From Bacteroidota bacterium (GTDB taxonomy: Bacteria > Bacteroidota > Rhodothermia > Rhodothermales > Rubricoccaceae): a stretch of 5,593 nucleotides of DNA. Below the pieces are notes generated by a model. That model saw only the letters and a list, made by a program, of their open reading frames with translations. It made no database searches and was not told the origin of the DNA. How positions within the stretch are numbered: the stretch's first letter is position 1; every line of letters begins with the position of its first letter. Below are positions 1 through 5,486 of the stretch, piece after piece. The position numbers and the translations under genes were made by a program. Where the stretch lies: assembly GCA_022564455.1 (NCBI GenBank), contig JADFLK010000166.1:1-5593 (forward strand). The letters run 5' to 3'.

Positions 1-430
1 CCGAAAACGCCTTCAGTACGGTTGGGCTGGCGCCGATATCGGCCAGGCCGTTGATCGACCAGTCGGCCGTATTGGCAGCCGGCGAGAAAATGCCCGCAGT
101 CAGGAAGCTAGCACCTGCGCCCCCACCCGTACACTGAAGCGGATCAATGGCAACGACAACGCACTGCGAGGCGCCGGTAATGTTGTTCAGCGCAATAATG
201 TCGTAGCTATAGGGCCCGGTGCCAAAGTTATCCGTGCCGTCGGTTAATCCGCAGTCGTCCCAAGGGTCGGCGCGAAAAAGCCTTTGCACAGAGGTGGGAT
301 CACTACCATCAATGGATAGGTTGAAGACGACCGGTGTCTCCCCCGGAGGACACGTTGGTTGTGCCAAGAGGTCGGGTGCGAGCAGGGTGAAGCCCAATCC
401 GACAGCGAAAAGTAGTGAAAAGCGTTTCAT
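1..430 (-). CDS. Secreted beta-rich surface protein, N-terminal fragment
   Basis: The minus strand reads open from an ATG at 430 to the window edge: 143 codons with no stop, so the C-terminus lies off the left side. Residues 1-23 form a typical Sec signal peptide: MKRF, then a hydrophobic run, then L-L-A with likely cleavage before Q24. The mature part has four cysteines (C27, C60, C90, C100) and is rich in Gly, Thr, Asp and Asn with alternating hydrophobics, as in an extracytoplasmic beta-sandwich. Residues 74-143 (YSYD, then SQCVVVAIDPLQC, then FSPAANTADW, then GASP) resemble, from memory, a module that recurs in large bacterial secreted proteins. I do not recognise a specific family or function. 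Third positions are GC-rich, which supports coding on this strand rather than on the plus strand. It is divergent from uvrC and unlikely to be linked to it in function. No clear Shine-Dalgarno sequence precedes the ATG. Confidence 0.75.
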   Translation of the reverse strand, partial: MKRFSLLFAVGLGFTLLAPDLLAQPTCPPGETPVVFNLSIDGSDPTSVQRLFRADPWDDCGLTDGTDNFGTGPYSYDIIALNNITGASQCVVVAIDPLQCTGGGAGASFLTAGIFSPAANTADWSINGLADIGASPTVLKAFS

Positions 431-706
431 GAGCCTGATGGAGGTTGTGAGCATGGAATCCGCGGCCTCGAGCCGAAGCCGCTTTGAGAACAACATAGGA
501 CCTAGCACTTTCTGAAGCAAAAGAAATATGACGGCTTCAACTTGCTCATAGAAGTACTGGTCAAGTCTGAGAATCGTTTTCGTTGCTCTGTTTCATGAAG
601 TATCTACTTGTTGGCTCTGCGCAATTTGTTGGACCTGCACAATGGCAACAGCGTAAACCGGTCGCAAAAATGCGGTTCCCGGAAAGTTGTTGAGTACCAT
701 CACACT
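431..706. other. Divergent intergenic region between the secreted protein gene and uvrC
   Basis: This spacer of 276 bases lies between two divergently transcribed starts and must hold promoters for both, since neither gene has another upstream neighbour here. It is more AT-rich than the flanking genes around 480-610. I found no convincing sigma-70 pair and no full Bacteroidota-type TTTG / TAnnTTTG pair on either strand, so no promoter is called. No strong hairpin or repeat was seen. Confidence 0.5.
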
Positions 707-2614
707 ATGACCGACAGACTACCCTCGCCCAGCGACGCCCTCGCAGAAAAGCTCAAACACCTCCCTAAGGGCCCCGGCGTCTACCAGCACAAGGATGCCG
801 AGGGCAGGGTGCTGTACGTGGGCAAGGCCAAGAACCTCCGCAACCGGGTGCGGAGCTACTTCCACGCATCGCGGGCACATGATGGGCGGCTGGCCATCAT
901 GATCCGCAAAATCGAAGACGTGGAGGTGATCGTAACGGATACCGAGGCCGAGGCGCTCATCCTCGAAAACAACCTCATCAAGCAGCTCAAGCCGCGCTAC
1001 AACGTCGACCTGCGCGACGACAAAACCTATCCGTTCATCTGCATCAAGAACGAACGCTTCCCGCGCATCTTCCCCACCCGCCGCGTCCTCCGCGACGGCT
1101 CGGAGTACTTCGGGCCGTACATCGACGCGAAGGCCATGCGCCTGATGCTGAAGACCATCCGGGACATCTTCAAGCTGCGCACGTGCTCGCTGCACCTCAA
1201 CCAGCCCGCCATCGACGCGGGCAAATACGACACCTGCCTCGACTACCACATCCAGCGCTGCGCAGGACCGTGTGTGGGCTACGAAACGGAGGAGCACTAC
1301 AACCAGACCATTAAGCAAATCAAAAGGCTGCTGAACGGCAAAACGAAGATGCTGATCGGGCTGCTGAAGGACGAGATGGAAGACCTCGCCGCTGCAAAGA
1401 AGTTTGAGGACGCCGCCGAGTACCGCGACCGTATCCGGGCGCTGGAGAAATTCAGCCGGCGGCAGAAGATTGTAACGGACGCCGAGGTTGACCGGGATCT
1501 CTTCGCCCTTGAAGTAGACCGCGAGGCCAGCGTAGCGGTGGGCGTACTGTTCAAAGTGCGCGAAGGAAAAATCATTGGCCGACAACACAAATACCTGCGC
1601 GGTCTGGGTGATGTTGAAGACACCGATCTCATGCAGCGCTTCGTAGTCGATTACTATACCGACGCCACGTTCTTCCCCGATGAGGCCTACCTTGCATCGC
1701 CCGTTTCAGACCCCGAACCTGTCGAAGCCATCCTGCGGGAAGGGCGCGGGAAGAAGGTGCTGCTCAAAGTCCCGGAGCGTGGGGAGAAAGCGGAATTGCT
1801 CCGCATGGTGCAAGCGAACGCGAAACTGCTCGTCTCGGAGTGGAAGGTCCAGAAAGCCAAGCAGGATGAGGATCGGCTCTCGCACGCCGTGCAATCGTTG
1901 CAGCGCGACCTACGCCTCGACAAGCCGCCGCGCCGCATCGAGTGCTTCGACATCAGCCACCTTGGCGGAACCGGCACCATGGCCTCGTGCGTCGTGTTTG
2001 TGGACGGCAAGCCGAAGAAGTCGGAGTACAGGACGTACCATATCCGCACGGTGGAATCCGGCAAGCCGGATGACTTCCAGTCGATGCGGGAGGTGATTGA
2101 GCGGCGCTACGCGCGTTTGCTGGAGGAGAACGGACCGTGGCCCGATCTCGTTATCGTGGACGGAGGGAAAGGGCAGCTCTCCAGCGCCGTCGAAAGCCTT
2201 CGGGCTGTGGAGGTCTACGGCCGCTTCCCCGTCGTTGGCCTGGCAAAGCGGCTGGAAGAGGTCTTCAAACCCGGCCGTAGCGAATCCACGCTGATTCCGC
2301 GCACCTCGTCTTCCCTGCGCCTACTCCAGCGTGTCCGCGACGAGGCTCACCGGTTCGCCATCACCGCGCAGCGGAAGCAGAGGAAGAAGTCCACGTTGCA
2401 CTCCGAGTTGATGGACATCCCCGGCGTCGGCGCGAAGAGCGTGCAGAAGCTGCTGAAGGTGTTCGGAAGTGTGAAAGGCGTGCGCGAGGCCAGCGAGGAC
2501 CGGCTCAGAGATTCTGTTGGCGTCGCAATGGCAAAGAAACTCCGCAAGTACTTTGACACATCGGATGATCAAACTGAAACCTCAGTGTCGCAAACAGAGA
2601 CGGCGAACCCGTAA
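707..2614 (+). CDS. uvrC: UvrABC excinuclease subunit C
   Basis: UvrC makes both incisions around a DNA lesion once UvrA and UvrB have marked it, in cytoplasmic nucleotide excision repair. The protein has 635 residues, slightly longer than the usual 600 or so. Domains in order: a GIY-YIG nuclease for the 3' cut (GVY 24-26, YVG 37-39, R47, Glu-rich EAEALILEN 80-88); four cysteines C160, C177, C185 and C189 matching the iron-sulfur site described for E. coli UvrC; a UVR UvrB-binding motif (about 213-248); an RNase H-like nuclease for the 5' cut (FDISH with D415, D455/D456, VDGGKGQ with D485, DEAHRFA with H548); and tandem helix-hairpin-helix motifs (about 568-616). All key residues are present. 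A Ser/Thr/Gln/Asp tail (618-635) with a repeated QTET is not part of the family core. ATG 707 is preferred to the in-frame TTG at 608, because family homology begins just after it and the extra 33 residues look non-coding. No strong ribosome-binding site is visible. Confidence 0.97.
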   Translation: MTDRLPSPSDALAEKLKHLPKGPGVYQHKDAEGRVLYVGKAKNLRNRVRSYFHASRAHDGRLAIMIRKIEDVEVIVTDTEAEALILENNLIKQLKPRYNVDLRDDKTYPFICIKNERFPRIFPTRRVLRDGSEYFGPYIDAKAMRLMLKTIRDIFKLRTCSLHLNQPAIDAGKYDTCLDYHIQRCAGPCVGYETEEHYNQTIKQIKRLLNGKTKMLIGLLKDEMEDLAAAKKFEDAAEYRDRIRALEKFSRRQKIVTDAEVDRDLFALEVDREASVAVGVLFKVREGKIIGRQHKYLRGLGDVEDTDLMQRFVVDYYTDATFFPDEAYLASPVSDPEPVEAILREGRGKKVLLKVPERGEKAELLRMVQANAKLLVSEWKVQKAKQDEDRLSHAVQSLQRDLRLDKPPRRIECFDISHLGGTGTMASCVVFVDGKPKKSEYRTYHIRTVESGKPDDFQSMREVIERRYARLLEENGPWPDLVIVDGGKGQLSSAVESLRAVEVYGRFPVVGLAKRLEEVFKPGRSESTLIPRTSSSLRLLQRVRDEAHRFAITAQRKQRKKSTLHSELMDIPGVGAKSVQKLLKVFGSVKGVREASEDRLRDSVGVAMAKKLRKYFDTSDDQTETSVSQTETANP

Positions 2615-2732
2615 TGCCTGATAGCCGAGCACCCGTGGAGCACTTTTGCTCCGTTTTAGCTCAGAAAAGCATTGTTGGCCTGCGCGGGATCAATCTTCCC
2701 AATGGGGTGGGCAGAATCAGACAATCTCCATC

Positions 2733-2963
2733 ATGCGCCGTCGCCTCCTCATTGCCGCTTTTGTTCTTGACGCCGCCTGCGTACTTGCCGCGCCTTTCGT
2801 AACCGGCCTCATTCCAAAGTCCGTTGATGCCGCCGAGGCGTCCAACCATTTTCTCGTCTTCTCCGATGGCCATTGCTACGAGCTCTCACAGCTTGACGTA
2901 GCGCACTGGGAAATCGAAGGAGAAGCCGACATAGCCGCCTGCCAAGCCATGTACGGCGACTAA
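2733..2963 (+). CDS. Small exported or membrane-anchored hypothetical protein
   Basis: This predicted protein of 76 residues lies 118 bases after uvrC on the same strand and just before the shared terminator. It begins MRRR, followed by a hydrophobic stretch (5-28) that could be an uncleaved membrane anchor or a signal peptide, with a possible cleavage after A34 or A36. The short remainder (37-76) is acidic and has two cysteines (C48, C70) that could form a disulfide once exported. GC-rich third positions and a positively charged N-terminus followed by a hydrophobic segment favour a real gene. Against it are the absence of a Shine-Dalgarno sequence before ATG 2733 and the lack of any family I recognise. 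An in-frame ATG at 2646 would add 29 residues ahead of the hydrophobic segment, and they look unlike protein. It may be co-transcribed with uvrC. No function is proposed. Confidence 0.5.
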   Translation: MRRRLLIAAFVLDAACVLAAPFVTGLIPKSVDAAEASNHFLVFSDGHCYELSQLDVAHWEIEGEADIAACQAMYGD

Positions 2964-3019
2964 ACCATTCTCACGTCAATATGCTGCTGACACTGAGTTC
3001 CCGGGTGGGACCGGGGGTC

Positions 3020-3060
3020 AAGGGCGGCCCCTCGCAATGCTGCGAGAGGCCGCCCTTTCT
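3020..3060 (+). terminator. Strong intrinsic terminator after uvrC and the small ORF
   Basis: The arm at 3020-3029 (AAGGGCGGCC) pairs perfectly with 3048-3057. After one C/A mismatch, CTCGCA at 3031-3036 pairs with TGCGAG at 3041-3046, leaving the tetraloop ATGC (3037-3040). The hairpin thus has 16 base pairs and is followed by the pyrimidine tract TTTCTCTTT. It points in the plus direction and ends the uvrC unit. Confidence 0.92.
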
Positions 3061-3068
3061 CTTTGGTC
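3050..3068 (+). repeat. 19-base direct repeat, left copy (inside the terminator)
   Basis: CCGCCCTTTCTCTTTGGTC covers the right arm and T-rich tail of the terminator. It recurs with a single C-to-T difference at 3691-3709 in the same orientation, 641 bases downstream, and the two copies bracket the DUF559 cassette. Only the left copy has a matching left arm to form a hairpin. Confidence 0.75.
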
Positions 3069-3113
3069 GCTCAGCAACAATCCTCTTAGCTGAAGCCACC
3101 AGCTTGCTCGCGG

Positions 3114-3167
3114 CCACCCCGACCCGTCGTTCCCCATCCTGAGAAGGAGAGGGCTACGGGGTAGCCC
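3114..3167 (+). repeat. Palindromic intergenic repeat, copy A (3' side of the DUF559 pseudogene)
   Basis: Copy A follows the pattern CCACCCCG-CCCG-CG, then TCCCC-TCCT-GA-AA-GAG, then GGGCTA-GGGGT, and the same order appears in copy B at 3571-3639. Two hairpins are visible. TCCT 3137-3140 pairs with AGGA 3145-3148 around GAGA. GGGCTAC 3151-3157 pairs perfectly with GTAGCCC 3161-3167 around GGG. The second hairpin overlaps the stop codon of the minus-strand DUF559 pseudogene, so its last codons are built from repeat sequence. Confidence 0.7.
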
Positions 3168-3519
3168 GAAAATGAGAAGCAATCGTTTCAAGAACGGCTT
3201 CGGTATCTCGCATTACCTCCTGGTTCCAGAACCAAATAACGCGCACGTCAGCCTGTCTCAAATACACAGTGCGCTTCTCATCATGGGCGTGCCCTTCGTG
3301 GCTGCTATGATCCACTCCATCGACCTCGACAGCCAGTCGTTCTGCTGGACAATAAAAGTCGAGGATATAGCGCTCAATGTCGTGCTGTCGGCGGAACTTG
3401 CGCCCATGCAGTTAACTCTTTCTTAAGTGCTGCCAAAGGAGTGCCTCAGCCGGTGTAGGGTTATTACGTAGATGTCGCCTCGTCTCTTTTGTATACGATA
3501 GGTTGTTGAAGCGCTCCAT
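3154..3519 (-). pseudogene. DUF559 (Vsr-like) endonuclease gene broken by one in-frame stop
   Basis: On the minus strand, ATG at 3519 to TAG at 3154-3156 gives 122 codons, about the normal length of small DUF559 proteins. Family landmarks lie in one frame: TPAEALLWQHLR (22-33), GRKFRRQH (39-46), ILDFYCP (52-58, D54), LAVEVDG (62-68, E65 and D67), DEKRTVYL (80-87), RVIWFWNQEV (93-102). The family belongs to the PD-(D/E)XK/Vsr-like nucleases, and D54, E65 and D67 sit where its catalytic acids are expected. Codon 36 (3414-3412) is TAA, where relatives as I recall them have Gln (S-Q-L-x-G-R-K-F). A single C-to-T change of CAA to TAA would explain this. There is no frameshift. The stop leaves only the N-terminal 35 residues, and no good restart codon lies close behind it, so the nuclease is probably inactive. 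A sequencing error is the main alternative. Repeats flank it on both sides, and it runs opposite to its neighbours. Confidence 0.88.
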
Positions 3520-3570
3520 GGAATAAGGTAGTTATTTCCTCAATGTCTGAGACTGCGAGTCATGCTGGTT

Positions 3571-3639
3571 GCCACCACCCCGCCCCGCCGAAGGCGGGCC
3601 TCCCCCTCCTTGACAACGAGGGGGCTAGGGGGTGGTCGG
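3571..3639 (+). repeat. Palindromic intergenic repeat, copy B (5' side of the DUF559 pseudogene)
   Basis: Copy B has the same orientation and element order as copy A. It holds CCCGCC 3584-3589 paired with GGCGGG 3593-3598 around GAA. A longer palindrome follows: CCCCCTC 3602-3608 pairs with GAGGGGG 3618-3624, and after a C/C mismatch TTG 3610-3612 pairs with CAA 3614-3616. The outer CCACC near 3573 and GGTGG near 3631 are also complementary. The rest of the 3520-3750 spacer holds only the second 19-base repeat copy, with no gene or clear promoter. Confidence 0.7.
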
Positions 3640-3690
3640 AATACAGGCGAGAGCTAACCTATCTTTCTTCTGTGAAGGAGGCTCTGAAAC

Positions 3691-3709
3691 CCGCCCTTTC
3701 TTTTTGGTC
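3691..3709 (+). repeat. 19-base direct repeat, right copy
   Basis: CCGCCCTTTCTTTTTGGTC matches 3050-3068 at 18 of 19 positions in the same orientation. No complementary left arm lies within a few tens of bases upstream, so this copy is not a working terminator. It ends 41 bases before the spmA start. Confidence 0.7.
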
Positions 3710-3750
3710 ATACCGTCACCATCTTCCGGCATCGCTAGCAACCGCCTCGC

Positions 3751-4752
3751 ATGCTGAATTACATCTGGGCCGGACTGATCGTCTCCAGCCTCGTCTTCGC
3801 ATTGATCTCCGACGTCGGCGACATCACGCGCGACACGTACAGGAACGGAGAGCCGCTGCCGGTCACAATCTCCTTTCCTGATGGCTTTAACGCGGAAGCG
3901 AGGAGGCAGGCGGCTGAAGTCAGGATTAACGCACTGGAATTCCAAACGTTTTACGGCACTGCGAACTCGCCCGATTCTGTCTACGCTGCTACGCTGATTG
4001 GTACGGAGGAGGGAACGCAACTCCGCTTCGATGCGGACGCCAACCTGCCTGAACCGCTCGCTACCATCCGCGACGTGACGAATCCACGCGAGGAGCAGCT
4101 TCAGGGAGAAGTCATCGGTGCGCTAACCCCGGCGGGCGGGACGGTGGCCATCGCCTTCGAACCCGTGCGCTTCGTCAAGATGAACGCAATCTCTGGGGCG
4201 GCTCTCAACTTCGCGGAGACGGCGGTGGAGATTGCACTCAGCCTGATTGGCGTGCTGGCGCTATTTCTCGGCTTGTTGAAAATCGCGGAGGAAGCCGGCA
4301 TCATCTACGGCATCGTTCGGCTGGTGCGGCCCCTCCTGAAGCCGCTCTTCCCGGAGATACCGGACGACCACCCGGCACTGGGCATGATCGCGCTTAACCT
4401 CGCGGCCAACATCTTCGGACTGGGCAACGCGGCCACGCCGTTCGGCATCAAGGCGATGGAGGAGCTACAGACGCTCAATTCCACCGACGACACGGCCACG
4501 AACTCGATGGTGATGCTCCTTGCGGTCAACACAGCCAGCGTGCAGCTGGTCCCGCCGGTGCTGTTGCTCGCGTTGATGGGTCTGCAGATCAACCAGCTCA
4601 TCTTCGCGATCATCATCACCACGTTCCTGTCGTTGTTGATTGCGATCGCATCGGCGAAGCTGTTGGGCCGGTTGAAGATGTTTCGACGAACGGACCCGGC
4701 GCTCATCGCACCCTCCACGGAATCAACCACTGATTCCACAGAGGAGGGCTGA
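3751..4752 (+). CDS. spmA: SpmA-like Gate (nucleoside recognition) membrane protein with an inserted domain
   Basis: This inner-membrane protein of 333 residues belongs to the nucleoside-recognition/Gate family. Its Bacillus homologue SpmA acts with SpmB in spore core dehydration, and its role in non-sporulating bacteria is unknown. The N-terminus (LNYIWAGLIVSSLVFAL) aligns with the Bacillus start. The Gate part runs from about 145 to 312: GVLALFLGLLKIAEEAGI (167-184), LFPEIPDDHPALG (199-211), NLAANIFGLGNAATPFGIKA (216-235), AVNTASVQLVP (258-268). Membrane segments lie at about 5-20, 158-176, 254-275 and 283-305. Residues of about 32-143 form a hydrophilic, cysteine-free, apparently beta-rich insertion directly after helix 1. 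Bacillus SpmA has only about 196 residues and lacks it. The Ser/Thr/Glu tail (314-333) is also extra. The start is firm: an in-frame TAG at 3736-3738 leaves no earlier start. No Shine-Dalgarno sequence is present. It forms a tight operon with spmB. Confidence 0.92.
   Translation: MLNYIWAGLIVSSLVFALISDVGDITRDTYRNGEPLPVTISFPDGFNAEARRQAAEVRINALEFQTFYGTANSPDSVYAATLIGTEEGTQLRFDADANLPEPLATIRDVTNPREEQLQGEVIGALTPAGGTVAIAFEPVRFVKMNAISGAALNFAETAVEIALSLIGVLALFLGLLKIAEEAGIIYGIVRLVRPLLKPLFPEIPDDHPALGMIALNLAANIFGLGNAATPFGIKAMEELQTLNSTDDTATNSMVMLLAVNTASVQLVPPVLLLALMGLQINQLIFAIIITTFLSLLIAIASAKLLGRLKMFRRTDPALIAPSTESTTDSTEEG
4741..4747 (+). promoter_or_regulatory. Shine-Dalgarno sequence of spmB within the end of spmA
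   Basis: GAGGAGG lies 6 bases before the spmB ATG (4754) and encodes the last acidic residues of SpmA. It is the only strong ribosome-binding site among the window's genes. Together with the one-base gap between the TGA of spmA and the ATG of spmB, it indicates translational coupling and balanced production of the two proteins. Confidence 0.8.
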
Positions 4753-4753
4753 T

Positions 4754-5296
4754 ATGGAAACGATCCGCCAGATCCTCGGCCTCCTCTCGTACTTCATCCT
4801 TCCGGCCATCATCGTTGGCTTCCCGCTGTACGGGCTGTTCAAAAAAGTACCGGTCTTCGAGGCGTTTGTGGAGGGCGCGAAGGAGGGCTTCAACGTGGCC
4901 GTGCGCATCATCCCGTACCTCGTCGCCATTCTGTTTGCCATCGGGATGTTCCGTGCCTCCGGCGCGATGGACTTCATGGCCGAGGCCCTCCGCCCTATCC
5001 TCGCGCTCGTAGGCTTCCCGTCAGAAGTACTACCCATGGCCATCGTTCGCCCTTTGACGGGCGCGGGCTCCGCCGGCATTGTCGTGGATCTCATCGACCA
5101 GTTCGGCGAGGACTCCATCTTCGTAAAAATGGCCGCGACCATGTTCGGCTCGACCGAGACGACCTTCTATGTAATCGCCATCTACTTCGGGGCCGTCAAC
5201 ATCAAGAAAACCCGCCACGCCGTCCCCGCCGGCCTCATCGCCGATTTTTCCGCGATGCTGATTGCCGTGTGGGTGGTACGGTTGCTGTTTGGGTGA
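4754..5296 (+). CDS. spmB: SpmB-like Gate (nucleoside recognition) membrane protein
   Basis: This polytopic inner-membrane protein has 180 residues, almost exactly the Bacillus SpmB length (178), with no insertion or truncation. Conserved stretches are KKVPVFEAFVEGAKEGF (30-46), IIPYLVAILFAIGMFRASGA (52-71), IVRPLTGAGSAGI (97-109) and the signature GSTETTFYVIAIYFGAV (132-148) followed by IKKTRHA. Hydrophobic segments at about 10-28, 50-68, 80-110, 136-150 and 158-178 fit a Gate-fold half-transporter. It begins one base after the spmA stop, so the two probably form one complex that moves a small solute or ion. The substrate cannot be told from sequence, and the nucleoside-recognition label comes from distant similarity. 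In many Bacteroidota, as I recall, the two halves are fused into one protein of about 400 residues; here they are separate. Confidence 0.95.
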   Translation: METIRQILGLLSYFILPAIIVGFPLYGLFKKVPVFEAFVEGAKEGFNVAVRIIPYLVAILFAIGMFRASGAMDFMAEALRPILALVGFPSEVLPMAIVRPLTGAGSAGIVVDLIDQFGEDSIFVKMAATMFGSTETTFYVIAIYFGAVNIKKTRHAVPAGLIADFSAMLIAVWVVRLLFG

Positions 5297-5325
5297 GCAT
5301 GGTAGGGCCACCGCCATTCGGCGGG

Positions 5326-5358
5326 GCCGGCGCGCTCGCCGACCGCGCCGGCGTTTTT
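5326..5358 (+). terminator. Intrinsic terminator of the spmA-spmB operon
   Basis: GCCGGCGCG (5326-5334) pairs perfectly with CGCGCCGGC (5344-5352) around a 9-base loop and is followed by G and then five T (5354-5358). It starts 29 bases after the spmB stop. A small hairpin (CCGCC 5311-5315 with GGCGG 5320-5324) sits just in front. Confidence 0.9.
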
Positions 5359-5375
5359 CTACAACCGCCTCATGC

Positions 5376-5396
5376 GGACGCCTCGGCGAGGCGTCC
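5376..5396. repeat. Perfect palindrome, REP-like
   Basis: GGACGCCTCG and CGAGGCGTCC form a perfect 10-base inverted repeat around one G. No T-run follows on either side, so it is not an ordinary terminator. Its placement right after an operon end fits a dispersed REP-type palindrome. Confidence 0.65.
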
Positions 5397-5432
5397 CTAC
5401 CCAACCACCATCGGCGGACATGCATATTGTAG

Positions 5433-5480
5433 TCCCCCTTTCAAGGGGGTGCCCGAGGAACGAGGGCGGGGGATGTCGGA
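5433..5480 (+). repeat. Palindromic intergenic repeat, copy C (same ends as copy B)
   Basis: CCCCCTT (5434-5440) pairs with AAGGGGG (5443-5449), and GCCC (5451-5454) pairs with GGGC (5464-5467). TCCCCC (5433-5438) could instead pair with GGGGGA (5468-5473), so a branched fold is possible. Both ends match copy B: it opens with TCCCCCT and closes with GGGGG-N2-GTCGGA. I infer it belongs to the same repeat family. Confidence 0.6.
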
Positions 5481-5486
5481 TTGGCT

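Noticed and set aside
219..515. Plus-strand ORF of 98 codons
   Set aside because: It overlaps the minus-strand signal-peptide protein, which has far better protein character; composition here is Ser/Arg/Pro-rich shadow sequence.
608..706. In-frame extension of UvrC from TTG 608
   Set aside because: The 33 extra residues have no resemblance to UvrC and an AT-richer composition, and family homology starts just after ATG 707.
719..1588. Long antisense ORF of 289 codons inside uvrC
   Set aside because: It is a mirror of uvrC codon bias in a GC-rich gene; it has no domain, and uvrC is certain on the other strand.
2614..2802. ORF of 62 codons whose ATG overlaps the uvrC stop
   Set aside because: The overlap looks like coupling, but the product has no protein-like pattern and it conflicts with the better frame at 2733-2963.
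3172..3426. Plus-strand ORF of 84 codons
   Set aside because: It is the reverse complement of the DUF559 core, whose motifs are unmistakable on the minus strand.
3610..3667. Promoter-like pieces before spmA: TTGACA at 3610-3615 and TATCTTTC at 3660-3667
   Set aside because: TTGACA lies in the loop of repeat B with no -10 at proper spacing. The TAnnTTTG-like site has no upstream TTG partner at the expected distance.
3675..3681. Perfect Shine-Dalgarno-like AAGGAGG
   Set aside because: No ATG, GTG or TTG follows within a usable distance; the next real start is 70 bases away.
3050..3709. CRISPR array or insertion sequence
   Set aside because: There are only two copies of each repeat with no regular spacers, and no transposase other than the DUF559 remnant.
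3543..3881. Plus-strand ORF of 112 codons through repeat B into spmA
   Set aside because: It translates repeat DNA and then the wrong frame of spmA; its His/Arg-rich tail is typical of shadow frames.
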